From NCBI RefSeq assembly GCF_029395355.1, contig NZ_CP113913.1, positions 620,001 to 684,000 on the forward strand: a stretch of DNA of 64,000 nt, in the 5' to 3' direction. The stretch's first letter is position 1, and the number at the start of each line of letters is the position of its first letter. Below, in pieces: positions 44,883-53,749 of this stretch. Below the pieces are notes generated by a model. That model worked only from the letters and a program-made list of their open reading frames with translations. It did not search any database and was not told the origin of the DNA. The DNA is from Bifidobacterium sp. ESL0800. GTDB taxonomy: Bacteria > Actinomycetota > Actinomycetes > Actinomycetales > Bifidobacteriaceae. Position numbers and translations under genes: made by a program.

Positions 44883-46982
44883 TCAGGCGCGAGCCTCTTC
44901 GATGGAGGCTTCGGCGGCTTCGACCACATGCTCGGCGGTGATGCCGAGGTCGATCATGTTCTGCGCACCGTCGCCCTGAAGGCCGAAGCGCTCGATGGAA
45001 ACCGGCTTGCCGCAGCTGCCGAGGTACTTGTACCAAGGCATGGCAATGCCGGCCTCGATGGAGACGCGGGCACGAACGGACTTCGGAAGGATGGCTTCCT
45101 TATAATCCTCATCCTGTTCCTCGAACCATTCCATGCACGGGAAGGAAACCACGCGGGCCTTCACGCCCTTGGCTGCGAGGGTCTTGGCGCCTTCGACGGC
45201 CCACTGGACTTCTGAACCGGTGGCCATGATGATGACATCGGGTTCTCCGTCGGTGTCGACCAGGACGTAAGCGCCCTTGCGAACGCCGTCATGCGCCTTT
45301 TCGGCGGTTTCGGCAAGCGTCGGCACACCCTGACGGGTCAGGATCATCGCGGTCGGCAGGGTGTTCTTCTTCTCGAAGAAGTAGCGGTAGGCCTCGGCGG
45401 TCTCGAACTCGTCGGCAGGGCGGACGACTTCCATGTCAGGCATGGCGCGGAAGGCGGCCAGGTGCTCGATCGGCTGGTGGGTCGGGCCATCTTCGCCGAG
45501 AGCCACGGAATCGTGAGTCCAGATGTAGAGGTTCGGCAGCTTCATCAGCGCGGCGAGACGGACCGCCGGACGCTCATAGTCGGAGAACTGGAAGAACGTG
45601 CCGCCGTAGGGACGGGTGTCGCTGCCCAGTAGGATGCCGTTGGTGATGGCGCCCATGGCGAACTCGCGCACGCCGAAGTGCAGCTGACGGCCGTACTTGT
45701 TGGCCTTGGGCCAGGTGCGGGTCTCGTCGGCTTCGGGGCCGAAGGTCTCAGCGCCGTCGATGTCGGTCTTGTTGGAGCCCGCGAGATCGGCGGAGCCGCC
45801 CCACAGTTCCGGCATGACCTTGGCGATGGCGTTCAAAACCTGGCCGGAGGACTTGCGGGTCGCGGCCTGATCGCCGGCGGCGAAGCTCTTCTCGAGCTCG
45901 TCGATGGCCTCGTCGAAGCCTTCGGGCAGCTTGTGGGCCTTGATGCGGTCATAGAGCTTGGACTGCTCGGGGTTGGCCTTGCGCCAAGCGGCGAGCTTCT
46001 CGTTCCACTCCTTGTGAGCCTCGAGGCCGCGGTCGGCGACCTTACGGGCGTGGGCCAGAGCCTCTTCGTCAACGGGGAAGTCCACTGACGGGTCGAAGCC
46101 GAGAACCTTCTTGAGGCCGGCGACGGCTTCGGCGCCGAGCTTGGAGCCGTGCGCAGATTCGTCGTTGGTCTTGCCGGGGGTCGGCCAGGCCATCAGGGTG
46201 TCGACCTTGATGAACTTCGGGCGATCGGTGACTTTCTCGGCCTTGTCGAGCGCCGCGGCCAGGGCCTCGGTGTCTTCCTTGTAGGAACCGTCGGGCTGGA
46301 CGAAGCTGACTTCGTCGGTGTACCAGCCGTAAGCCTCATAACGCTTGAGGATGTCTTCGGAGAAGGTGAGCTTGGTGTCGCCTTCGATCTGGATGTGGTT
46401 GGCATCGAAGATCACGGTGAGGTTGCCGAGACGTTCGTTTCCGGCGAGGGAAGAGGCTTCCGAAGAAACGCCTTCCTCGACGTCGCCTTCGCCGCAGATG
46501 ACCCAGACCTTGTGGTCGAAGGGCGAGGTGCCGGCGGGGGCGTTCGGATCGAGCAGGCCACGCTCGAAGCGCTGGCCATAGGCGAAGCCGACGGCGGAAG
46601 CGAGACCCTGGCCGAGCGGGCCGGTGGTCATTTCAAGGCCGGGGGTCAGGCCGACTTCAGGATGGCCCGGGGTGCGCGTGTCGGCGCCGCCGCGGAAGTA
46701 CTTGAGGTCGTCAAGCGTCAGACCGTAGCCGGCGAAATAAAGCTGAACATACTGAGTCAGCGAGGCGTGGCCACCGGAGAGAATGAAACGATCGCGGCCG
46801 TCCCAGTGGGGGTCGTTGGGATCGTGCTTGATGTAATGCTGATAAAGTGTGTAGGCAATCGGAGCCAGGGAAATGGGAGAGCCTGGGTGGCCGCTGCCAG
46901 CCCGCTCAACCGCATCCGCGGAGAGCACCTTCGCCATCTTGACGGCGCGCTCGTCCAAATCCGACCAAGTGAAATCGGTCAT
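44883..46982 (-). CDS. tkt: Transketolase
   Basis: Thiamine-diphosphate enzyme moving two-carbon units. 699 residues from the ATG at 46982 (an in-frame ATG at 47003 is less well placed). The TPP/Mg motif begins GEGDVEEGVSSEA (about residue 160) and continues to IFDANHI. Substrate histidines are in GSGHPGSP and GPTHQPIEHL. The C-terminal domain contains VIIMATGSEVQWAVEGA. Together with tal it generates the pentose phosphates and fructose 6-phosphate used by phosphoketolase in this genus. Confidence 0.96.
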   Translation of the reverse strand: MTDFTWSDLDERAVKMAKVLSADAVERAGSGHPGSPISLAPIAYTLYQHYIKHDPNDPHWDGRDRFILSGGHASLTQYVQLYFAGYGLTLDDLKYFRGGADTRTPGHPEVGLTPGLEMTTGPLGQGLASAVGFAYGQRFERGLLDPNAPAGTSPFDHKVWVICGEGDVEEGVSSEASSLAGNERLGNLTVIFDANHIQIEGDTKLTFSEDILKRYEAYGWYTDEVSFVQPDGSYKEDTEALAAALDKAEKVTDRPKFIKVDTLMAWPTPGKTNDESAHGSKLGAEAVAGLKKVLGFDPSVDFPVDEEALAHARKVADRGLEAHKEWNEKLAAWRKANPEQSKLYDRIKAHKLPEGFDEAIDELEKSFAAGDQAATRKSSGQVLNAIAKVMPELWGGSADLAGSNKTDIDGAETFGPEADETRTWPKANKYGRQLHFGVREFAMGAITNGILLGSDTRPYGGTFFQFSDYERPAVRLAALMKLPNLYIWTHDSVALGEDGPTHQPIEHLAAFRAMPDMEVVRPADEFETAEAYRYFFEKKNTLPTAMILTRQGVPTLAETAEKAHDGVRKGAYVLVDTDGEPDVIIMATGSEVQWAVEGAKTLAAKGVKARVVSFPCMEWFEEQDEDYKEAILPKSVRARVSIEAGIAMPWYKYLGSCGKPVSIERFGLQGDGAQNMIDLGITAEHVVEAAEASIEEARA

Positions 46983-47125
46983 AGGTGTATACTTTCCTTC
47001 CAATATTCTGGATGCCGCAAACGCGGCTTATTCCGCGCCGCAGAGCACCCTCACATTGCCCTTTCATGCTAACTTTAAGAGCCGACGAAAAGTGAGGTTT
47101 TGAACACCTTTGGTATGTTTTGTTA

Positions 47126-47139
47126 TGTTAGCGTTCACG
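47126..47139. promoter_or_regulatory. Weak LacI-like site between tkt and hrcA
   Basis: TGTTAGCGTTCACG matches 11 of 14 positions of the palindrome found before pgk (38692) and has the same central CG. It lies upstream of tkt on its strand. The match is imperfect, so this is only a candidate. Confidence 0.3.
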
Positions 47140-47185
47140 TAAACAAAACCTTGCAATATGGCCGAATATCCTGAGAGTGGAACGA

Positions 47186-47212
47186 TTAGCACTCTCCAAC
47201 CAAGAGTGCTAA
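47186..47212. promoter_or_regulatory. CIRCE element before hrcA
   Basis: TTAGCACTC (47186-47194), a 9-base spacer and GAGTGCTAA (47204-47212): a perfect CIRCE, the binding site of HrcA. It lies 68 bases before the hrcA start and implies autorepression of the hrcA-dnaJ operon. Confidence 0.95.
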
Positions 47213-47280
47213 TACTTTGATATACTTATCAATATTTGGATATCGCTTTGAGTGTCGAAACGACCATGGAAGGAGGACCG

Positions 47281-48369
47281 ATGACACAGTCGAGACGCAT
47301 GCTGGTGCTGAGGGCCGTGGTCGAGGATTACATCCGTTCGCAGGAGCCGGTCGGGTCGACGGCTTTGACGCGGGCGCACAACCTGGGGGTAAGCTCTGCG
47401 ACCATACGAAACGACATGTCGGCTTTGGAAGAAGAAGGATATCTGATTCAGCCCCATACCTCGGCCGGACGCATCCCCACCGAACGTGGTTACCGTTATT
47501 TTGTCGATCGGCTCGCTTCGGTTGTCCCGCTCTCGCAAGCGCAACGACGTGGAATCACCACGTTTCTTTCCGGTTCGGTAAGCCTGTCGGACACGTTGCA
47601 GAGAGCTGCACGTCTCCTGGCCAATATCACCGGGCAGGTCGCGGTGGTCTCGTCTCCGGCGCTGTCGAAATCAAAGCTGCGACATATAGAGATCGTCCCG
47701 TTGAACGCCGCCACCATGCTTACCGTCATCATCACGGATTCAGGTTCGGTGGCTCAGCATACCTTTACCTTGAGGCAGTTGCCTGACGCCATCGCGTTGA
47801 ACAGGTTTTCCGGGCTCGTCAATGCGCAATGCATGGATATGCCGCTGGTGCAGGCCGCGCGTCGTATCCGCACTATCATCAAAGCGCCTGAATACGGTTC
47901 AGTACGTCCGCTGGGGGAGAGCCTTGCCAAAACCGTCGAATCCATGGCTCACGACGAAGGCACCGGGCAGATGTATATGGCCGGGACTTCGCAGCTCGCC
48001 CACAAACAATCGCGCGCCGACCTTGCGCCGTTGTTCGACGCGTTGGAAGAACAGGTCGTTCTCATGCATCTGATGAGTGATCTCAGTGAGGAAAGCGAGG
48101 TCGGTGTGGCCATCGGCTCCGAGACCAGGACGCCCGGGCTTATTCACGCCTCTGTGGTTTCTTCCGGCTACGGCCGTAGCGAGACGGACGAGGTGTCGGA
48201 CGCCGATAACGATTCTGACGGGGAAGAAGGTAAGGAATCGGTTTCGCGTCCCGTGGCGTTTGTCGGTTCCATCGGTCCCACGCATATGGATTACGAGACG
48301 ACGATCACGGCGGTGCGGGCCGTGGCCAGATACCTCACGGATCTGATAGCCAGCGATGAGACGGCTTAG
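47281..48369 (+). CDS. hrcA: Heat-inducible transcription repressor HrcA
   Basis: Represses chaperone genes by binding CIRCE. 362 residues from ATG 47281, with GGAAGGAGG upstream. Winged helix at the N-terminus (SRRMLVLRAVVEDYIRSQEP; SSATIRNDMSALEEEGYL), then the HrcA signature PHTSAGRIPTERGYRYFVD. A polar, acidic insert (about residues 300-335, DEVSDADNDSDGEEGKE) near the C-terminus is not seen in most homologues. The C-terminal YETTITAVRAVARYLTDL motif is present. dnaJ follows in the operon. Confidence 0.95.
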   Translation: MTQSRRMLVLRAVVEDYIRSQEPVGSTALTRAHNLGVSSATIRNDMSALEEEGYLIQPHTSAGRIPTERGYRYFVDRLASVVPLSQAQRRGITTFLSGSVSLSDTLQRAARLLANITGQVAVVSSPALSKSKLRHIEIVPLNAATMLTVIITDSGSVAQHTFTLRQLPDAIALNRFSGLVNAQCMDMPLVQAARRIRTIIKAPEYGSVRPLGESLAKTVESMAHDEGTGQMYMAGTSQLAHKQSRADLAPLFDALEEQVVLMHLMSDLSEESEVGVAIGSETRTPGLIHASVVSSGYGRSETDEVSDADNDSDGEEGKESVSRPVAFVGSIGPTHMDYETTITAVRAVARYLTDLIASDETA

Positions 48370-48451
48370 TATTCCAAGGCTTATGAAACAATAACTGGCA
48401 GAACGTACCATAAACATTATTCGGTTAGAATCATACATTCGAGGAATTTCA

Positions 48452-49597
48452 GTGGCAGAAACAGACTATTACGAAGTATTGGGCGTAGAGCGCGGCGCAA
48501 GCGACGAGGAAATCAAGAAGGCTTACCGCAAGATGAGCCGCAAATACCATCCAGATATCGCGGGTCCTCAGTATGAGGACAAATTCAAGGAAGTCAACAA
48601 CGCCTACGATGTGCTGAGCGACCCAGACAAACGTCGCATGTACGATTCCGGTATTGATCCCAACGACCCGAATGCGGGTTCAGGCTTCGCTTCCGCAGGT
48701 TTCGGCGATATGGGCGACATCTTCGGCCAGTTCTTCGGCAACGCCTTCGGTGGCGGCGGGCAAGGTCCGATTCCGCGTACCCAGCCTGGGCGTGACGCGC
48801 TTTCCAGCACTTCCATCGATCTCAAGACAGCGGTGTTCGGCGGAACCGCGCATGTGAAGATCAATACGTTCGGCCTGTGCCAGAAATGCGGCGGCAAAGG
48901 TACGGCAAACGGTGAAAACCCGGTAACCTGCCCGGATTGTCGAGGTCAGGGCGTGCGCCAGCAAGTCCGGCGGACCATGCTTGGCCAGATGATGACGACG
49001 GTGCAATGCGAGCGTTGCGAAGGCCACGGCACCATCATCGAACATCCCTGCCCGACCTGCCAGGGCCATGGCCGTATCCGTACTACGCGTGAGGTCGGTG
49101 TCACCGTTCCGGCCGGGATCGAAGACAATACCCGCCTGCGCCTTGCCAATCAGGGCGAGGTCGGCGAAGGCGGCGGCGCTGCGGGAGACCTCTATATCGA
49201 TATCCGTATCAAGCCGGACAAGCAGTTCACGCGTGAAGGCGACGATCTGCATTGTTGGATACAGATTCCGATGAGTTGGGCCGTGCTCGGTCACGACCTC
49301 GATATCGATACGTTTGACGGCAAGCAGACCATCAGCATTCCGGAGGGCTGCCAGCCAGAGGAAACCGTTTCCATCAGGGGAATCGGCGTGGCGAAGATGC
49401 GCAAGCCCGAAGAACGCGGTGACCTGGTAGCTCATGTGAGCGTCCATATTCCCACCAAGCTCAGTGACGGCGAACGCGACCTCATCGAGCAATTCGCGAA
49501 AAGCCACGACGCAAACGCCGTCAAGGTGAATCAAAGCTCACGGCCGGCGGCAAACAGAAAGGGCTTCTTCGATAAGCTCAAAGACGCCCTTCACTGA
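48452..49597 (+). CDS. dnaJ: Chaperone protein DnaJ
   Basis: Co-chaperone stimulating DnaK. 381 residues. J domain with the HPD tripeptide ([10 protein letters not shown]) at about residue 34, a Gly/Phe-rich region ([20 protein letters not shown]), four zinc repeats [24 protein letters not shown] and CPTCQGHG, and the C-terminal substrate domain. GTG start with GAGGAA five bases upstream. Pairing with hrcA, apart from dnaK-grpE, is the DnaJ2 arrangement of actinobacteria. Confidence 0.94.
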   Translation: MAETDYYEVLGVERGASDEEIKKAYRKMSRKYHPDIAGPQYEDKFKEVNNAYDVLSDPDKRRMYDSGIDPNDPNAGSGFASAGFGDMGDIFGQFFGNAFGGGGQGPIPRTQPGRDALSSTSIDLKTAVFGGTAHVKINTFGLCQKCGGKGTANGENPVTCPDCRGQGVRQQVRRTMLGQMMTTVQCERCEGHGTIIEHPCPTCQGHGRIRTTREVGVTVPAGIEDNTRLRLANQGEVGEGGGAAGDLYIDIRIKPDKQFTREGDDLHCWIQIPMSWAVLGHDLDIDTFDGKQTISIPEGCQPEETVSIRGIGVAKMRKPEERGDLVAHVSVHIPTKLSDGERDLIEQFAKSHDANAVKVNQSSRPAANRKGFFDKLKDALH

Positions 49598-49647
49598 AAA
49601 ACACGAATCCATCACTTTTCAGAGTATTGTATTGCAACGGTGATAGT

Positions 49648-49689
49648 GAGAAGCGCTCTCGGATACGGTCTTGGACGAAAGCGCTTCTC
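49648..49689 (+). terminator. Hairpin after dnaJ
   Basis: GAGAAGCGCT (49648-49657) pairs with AGCGCTTCTC (49680-49689) across a 22-base loop, between the convergent dnaJ and kinase-like genes. It lacks a T run and may work for both strands. Confidence 0.5.
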
Positions 49690-49712
49690 GCATAAGGATT
49701 TAGGAATGGTCT

Positions 49713-50504
49713 TCAGGACAGCAGCGAACGGCACATGGCACGGTATTCGCTGACATAGCCGCCACCGAAGAAGACGCAGTGCCCGGCGATCGGGTAGAGC
49801 TGCCAGATGGTGATTCTATCGGGGAACCCTTTTTTGAGGGGATGCGCTGATTCGTAGCCGTCGAGAATTTCGTCCAAATAGGGCATGCCGAAAAGATTGA
49901 GCATCGCGAGATCCTCTTCTCGATGACCGCCGTGCGCGGCCGGATCGATCAGAACGGCTTCGCTCTGCCCGGAATCGTCGGTCCACATCACATTGCCGCT
50001 CCACAGATCGCCATGCACCCGTGCCGGTTTGTCTTGCGCGGCAGGCCCGAGCAGATCGGGCAGCACATCGATGACTTCCTGCGTCATTTCCAGATCGTTG
50101 TCGTTCAGTTCACCGCGTTTGACCCCGAGTCTGACCATGGGCAGCAGACGTCCCTCACCCAAGTAGTCAACGGGGTTCGTCCATTTGCCGGTATCCATCG
50201 GTACCGGATCCTGCAGCGGGCCGAAATAGCATGTTCCGTCATAACCGGCCGGTGCGGAACCGAAATAGTCGGCGCCTGCGTCGTGCATATGTGCAAGAGC
50301 GGCCCCGAAGTCATGGGCCGCCTTGGGGGTGGGAGAGCAGGAGTTCACCCGCTCGATGTCGAGCCATCCGTCTCCCCATCCATAGACGTCGACCACACGC
50401 GGTCCGCCCTGTGATTGGGCCTCGCCCAGCCATTTGAGACCTTTGCCTTCGCACTCGAAGAATCCCTTTGGCGCGAACGCCCTGCTTTTACGGTATTTTG
50501 CCAT
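49713..50504 (-). CDS. Fructosamine kinase-family protein with short N-lobe
   Basis: 263 residues of the fructosamine-3-kinase/aminoglycoside phosphotransferase fold. Catalytic-loop motif VHGDLWSGNVMW (about residue 164), Mg-binding IDPAAHGGHREEDLAM, and the family start FFECEGKGLKWLGEA at residues 16-30. The segment that would normally come before this (glycine-rich strand and ATP-binding lysine) is almost absent: only 15 residues precede it. The protein may use the KYRKSR residues instead, or be altered in activity. A GGTAGC site precedes the ATG. It could deglycate proteins or sugars. Confidence 0.8.
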   Translation of the reverse strand: MAKYRKSRAFAPKGFFECEGKGLKWLGEAQSQGGPRVVDVYGWGDGWLDIERVNSCSPTPKAAHDFGAALAHMHDAGADYFGSAPAGYDGTCYFGPLQDPVPMDTGKWTNPVDYLGEGRLLPMVRLGVKRGELNDNDLEMTQEVIDVLPDLLGPAAQDKPARVHGDLWSGNVMWTDDSGQSEAVLIDPAAHGGHREEDLAMLNLFGMPYLDEILDGYESAHPLKKGFPDRITIWQLYPIAGHCVFFGGGYVSEYRAMCRSLLS

Positions 50505-50780
50505 GATGCTACCTTTCTTTTGCTTTCAGTAGCCATAAAGGAATCCTACCAGCACTTGCAAAGCGGATTTTCTGGTTCGCGGCTTATCGGGCAATGGACT
50601 TTCTTGTGCGGTTCTGTATTCCCATTGCGTATGCGATGTGAGACAATCACAGTCGAGACACACGGAGTTCCGATACATTGGGTAGGCTGAACACGTTAGA
50701 CACGAACCCCGTAGGCTACCCGCCGTATTGACGAATGCGAGTAAGACTCTTCCTGACGGGGACACGCATAAAGAGGGATT

Positions 50781-51695
50781 ATGAATTTCTTCCAAGCCAT
50801 CGTTCTGGGACTGGTCCAGGCGCTCACCGAATACCTTCCGGTGTCCTCCAGCGCACATATCCGCATTGTCGGTGAACTGATGCTCAATTCCGACCCGGGC
50901 GCGGCGTTCACCGCCATCATCCAACTCGGCACAGAGCTTGCGGTCATCTTGTATTTCAGACGTGATATCGTCAGGATTCTTTCGCACTGGTTCTCGTGCC
51001 TGTTCGGCCATCGCGGCACGGATTGGAAATCCCGGCTCGGCAAAGGCGACCGCGACGCGACGTTCGGCTGGTACATCATCATCGGCACCATTCCTATTCT
51101 CATCGCAGGCGTCCTCTTTCAGAAAGCCATCGAAACCACGCTTCGCAACCTTTGGATCACGGTGACAGTGCTTCTGCTGTTCGGTATCCTTTTGTGGGTC
51201 GTCGACGCAAGATTCCCCGAGCGCAAGACCGTTCGCGAGATGAATTGGAAGGACGCCCTGCTTTTCGGCGTCGGCCAGATGCTGGCGCTGATTCCCGGCG
51301 TCTCCCGTTCCGGCGGCACCATTACCTTTGGGCGTGCGATGGGCTATACGCGCGAGGATGCCGTGCGAGTGAGCTTTATCATGGCCATTCCCGCTGTATT
51401 CGGTTCCGGCATTCTGGAAGCCGTCAAGGCTGTCGGGGATTACAAGAGCGAGCCGAATTTCCCGGGCTGGGGTGCGACGTTGGCTGCGATGGTGGTCAGC
51501 TTTATTGTCGGTTATTTCGTCATCATCGCGTTTCTGAAATTCGTTTCGACCTTCTCGTACAGGGCGTTCGCCATCTACCGCATCATCATCGCCGTCGTGG
51601 TCGCGATTCTTTTGATTGCCGGCGTGCTTCAGGCCTCACCCGCGACTGCCGAGGCTGTAACATCAACGATTGCACCGATTGCCGCTCTGATTTGA
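50781..51695 (+). CDS. uppP: Undecaprenyl-diphosphatase
   Basis: Membrane enzyme recycling undecaprenyl diphosphate for peptidoglycan synthesis; also gives bacitracin tolerance. 304 residues with about eight membrane segments. Catalytic motif 1 is LTEYLPVSSSAHIRI (residues 15-29) and motif 2 PGVSRSGGTI (about residue 173). The C-terminal hydrophobic segment ends in a short Ala/Thr tail. GAGGG precedes the ATG. Confidence 0.94.
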   Translation: MNFFQAIVLGLVQALTEYLPVSSSAHIRIVGELMLNSDPGAAFTAIIQLGTELAVILYFRRDIVRILSHWFSCLFGHRGTDWKSRLGKGDRDATFGWYIIIGTIPILIAGVLFQKAIETTLRNLWITVTVLLLFGILLWVVDARFPERKTVREMNWKDALLFGVGQMLALIPGVSRSGGTITFGRAMGYTREDAVRVSFIMAIPAVFGSGILEAVKAVGDYKSEPNFPGWGATLAAMVVSFIVGYFVIIAFLKFVSTFSYRAFAIYRIIIAVVVAILLIAGVLQASPATAEAVTSTIAPIAALI

Positions 51696-51732
51696 GTGTG
51701 TTCGATGCTGTTTGAATAAGCTGCGTCGAGCA

Positions 51733-51778
51733 AACAGAAGGTGCCTGCCGAATAGACGATCGGCAGGCACCTTCTGTT
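51733..51778. terminator. Bidirectional terminator between uppP and the PAC2 gene
   Basis: An 18-bp perfect stem (51733-51750 with 51761-51778; centre GGTGCCTGCCG/CGGCAGGCACC) and a 10-base loop, between convergent genes. T-rich sequence GTTGTTTTG follows on the plus strand. Confidence 0.85.
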
Positions 51779-51837
51779 GTTTTGATCCCGTGAGTTCTTG
51801 TTTTATCAGTGATCGAAGTATCTGTTAGCGCAGACTT

Positions 51838-52716
51838 TCAGTCTTGTATGTGTGAAAGGAACTCCTCGGCTTCCTGAGCTATCTCGTCACCGCGTGAGAC
51901 GATGCCGTTGCCCAGCTTGTCGAGTTGCTGGTCGAGGTCGTATTTGGCCTCGAGATGATGGATGTAGAATTTCAGGTCATCGTTGCAATTGGCGAGGACG
52001 TCGGCCTGCGCCTTCCAGGTCACGGATTGCTGCGGCAGTGTTCCGGTGTTGAGCTGAACGCCCAATATTTGCGAGAGCCTCTGCAATATCTGCAGTGTGC
52101 CTTGCGGGCATTCGTCCCCGGCCAGGTATTGCGGTACGGAGATCCACATCGAATTGGTGCTGAACCCCTCCTGCTCGGCGAACATGTCGAGTACTGTAGG
52201 GATGCCGACCGGCCCGTCGTAAGGGTTGCTGCCTTTGCTGTGCCTCTGCGAATCCTTGACCGCGCCCCCCCGGATGCTTGATTCTCCGCGCCGCAACGCC
52301 GATTCTTCGATGGGCAGTGGACGGGTGTGCGGGCAGTCGGCGAACATCGATCCCAAGGTCACGATTTCGCTGACATCCAGTTCATCGGCGATACGCAGGG
52401 AATGACGGCAATAATCGATCCACCGGTAATTGGGTTCCGGGGCTATCTGGGCGTATATATGGGTTTCCGGGGCAATCGTGATTTCGTAGAAGGTCGTCTG
52501 CGGCCAGACGATGCGTGCCTGACCGGTGATATGGCAGATCATCGGACGTGCGGACTGCAGGTCGTAATAGCTGTCGGTGCGAATATGTCTGATCTCACGT
52601 GACTCGTAGGTGGCCACGAGATGGCGGATTACATTGGTGGCTGCCTGGCTGGCGTCGTTCCATCCTTCGAAGGCGCAGACCATGATCGGCTTCGCTGTTT
52701 TCGCATCTGTTGTCAT
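51838..52716 (-). CDS. PAC2-family protein (proteasome assembly chaperone-like)
   Basis: 292-residue soluble protein. PAC2 motifs: VCAFEGWNDASQAATNVIRHL at the N-terminus, EIVTLGSMFADCPHTRPLPI in the middle, and FSTNSMWISVPQYLAGDECP followed by ALRRG-type linker residues. C-terminal helices (DQQLDKLGNGIVSRGDEIAQEAEEFL) resemble actinobacterial members. The family is linked to proteasome assembly in eukaryotes. The bacterial role is not settled, and bifidobacteria keep the gene outside any protease cluster in this window. Confidence 0.88.
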   Translation of the reverse strand: MTTDAKTAKPIMVCAFEGWNDASQAATNVIRHLVATYESREIRHIRTDSYYDLQSARPMICHITGQARIVWPQTTFYEITIAPETHIYAQIAPEPNYRWIDYCRHSLRIADELDVSEIVTLGSMFADCPHTRPLPIEESALRRGESSIRGGAVKDSQRHSKGSNPYDGPVGIPTVLDMFAEQEGFSTNSMWISVPQYLAGDECPQGTLQILQRLSQILGVQLNTGTLPQQSVTWKAQADVLANCNDDLKFYIHHLEAKYDLDQQLDKLGNGIVSRGDEIAQEAEEFLSHIQD

Positions 52717-52944
52717 AAATTCTAATTTAACTGCTAGAAACCTTGAAATTTGAGGGCTTATGCCATCGGTGAATGAGTTTCATCTACGAGAGTAGAAACA
52801 AACATTGTGGAACGGGGTAAGGAAGTGACCAATTATTCGGCAGAAATATTGATATTTCGGGGCGACACGCAGCCATTTGTCAAATGGCCGAAGACCATAT
52901 ATAGTTATCTCTCGTGCTTCGGTGAAGGAATTCACTGAGACTTT

Positions 52945-53017
52945 GCGGACATAGCTTAGTTGGTAAAGCGCGACCTTGCCAAGGTCGAGAGCGCGGGTCC
53001 GAGTCCCGTTGTCCGCT
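52945..53017 (+). tRNA. tRNA-Gly (GCC)
   Basis: Seven-base acceptor stem GCGGACA/TGTCCGC, anticodon loop CTTGCCAAG with anticodon GCC, TpsiC loop GTCCGAGTC and discriminator T. CCA is not encoded. First of five tRNA genes; nearly identical to the one at 53374. Confidence 0.95.
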
Positions 53018-53046
53018 CTAGGTCCGAAGAGTTGTAACGACCTTAC

Positions 53047-53117
53047 GGTGGGTTAGCCAATCGGTTAGGCAGCGGCCTGCAAAGCCGTATAGACGAGTTC
53101 GACTCTCGTACCCACCT
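53047..53117 (+). tRNA. tRNA-Cys (GCA)
   Basis: Acceptor GGTGGGT/ACCCACC, anticodon arm GGCCTGCAAAGCC with anticodon GCA, TpsiC arm ACGAGTTCGACTCTCGT, discriminator T. Confidence 0.94.
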
Positions 53118-53158
53118 CGGAAGAGGAAAGCGGAAGCTTTTTGATTCCAAGACAACCT

Positions 53159-53231
53159 GGGCGGTTGGCGCAGAGGCTAGCGCACTTCCCTGACACGGAA
53201 GGGGTCACAAGTTCGAATCTTGTATCGCCCA
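53159..53231 (+). tRNA. tRNA-Val (GAC)
   Basis: Acceptor GGGCGGT/ATCGCCC with one G-T pair, anticodon arm CTTCCCTGACACGGAAG with anticodon GAC, TpsiC arm around GTTCGAATC, discriminator A. Confidence 0.95.
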
Positions 53232-53236
53232 CAAGG

Positions 53237-53258
53237 ACCGGAGGAGACTCCGGTTTTT
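53237..53258 (+). terminator. Rho-independent terminator inside the tRNA cluster
   Basis: Stem ACCGGAG (53237-53243) / CTCCGGT (53248-53254), a GAGA loop and a run of five T. It separates the first three tRNA genes from the last two. Confidence 0.88.
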
Positions 53259-53279
53259 GTTTCATAAATGAATACAATC

Positions 53280-53352
53280 GGGTGATTAGCGCAGCGGTTA
53301 GCGCACTTCCCTCACACGGAAGGGGTCGCTGGTTCGATTCCAGCATCACCCA
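53280..53352 (+). tRNA. tRNA-Val (CAC)
   Basis: Acceptor GGGTGAT/ATCACCC, anticodon arm CTTCCCTCACACGGAAG with anticodon CAC, TpsiC arm CTGGTTCGATTCCAG, discriminator A. Its D and anticodon arms resemble tRNA-Val(GAC), suggesting duplication and divergence. Confidence 0.95.
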
Positions 53353-53373
53353 CGATTAGTATCTAATCTTTTT

Positions 53374-53446
53374 GCGGACATAGCTTAGTTGGTAAAGCGC
53401 GACCTTGCCAAGGTCGAGACCGCGGGTCCGAGTCCCGTTGTCCGCT
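53374..53446 (+). tRNA. tRNA-Gly (GCC), second copy
   Basis: Differs from the copy at 52945 by a single base (C for G) in the variable region. Same acceptor stem, anticodon GCC and discriminator T. A short T run (TCTTTTAT) follows. Confidence 0.95.
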
Positions 53447-53531
53447 CTTTTATTCGCTTATAATTCTCTAACAGTGTCAAGGGCTATATGTTTTTCTTTC
53501 TGGATGCTGAATATTTTTATCATTCTTGATT

Positions 53532-53616
53532 GGGGTTTGGGGATATGCCTTGTTCGGGCGTAAGACACGGCCGAGCGGCCAAGGAGCGTCCCGAACAAGG
53601 CATATCCCCAAACCCC
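53532..53616. repeat. Large palindromic element, copy 2 (compact form)
   Basis: Perfect 27-base arms (53532-53558 and 53590-53616) enclose the core CGTAAGACACGGCCGAGC (53559-53576) and GCCAAGGAGCGTCC (53578-53591), in which GGCC/GGCC makes a small inner stem. The core matches copy 1 at 17 of 18 and 14 of 14 bases, whereas the arms differ by paired changes. It sits between the last tRNA gene and thrS, about 130 bases before the thrS start, so it could end tRNA transcription or shape the thrS leader. Confidence 0.78.
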
Positions 53617-53749
53617 GCACAGTAAGTGGCCTTGTGGATGCATCGCTTTCGCAGCCATGTCGGCCTGCTCTCATATTGTTGGCACTGTTGAATTACCGTC
53701 CAGGTCTGCCCCTAGTAACGCGGACCCTGAAAGCAAAGGACACCATACC

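Noticed and set aside
53620-53749. T-box or other tRNA-sensing leader before thrS
   Set aside because: I looked for a T-box consensus and a specifier stem and saw neither; the element there is the palindrome described above.
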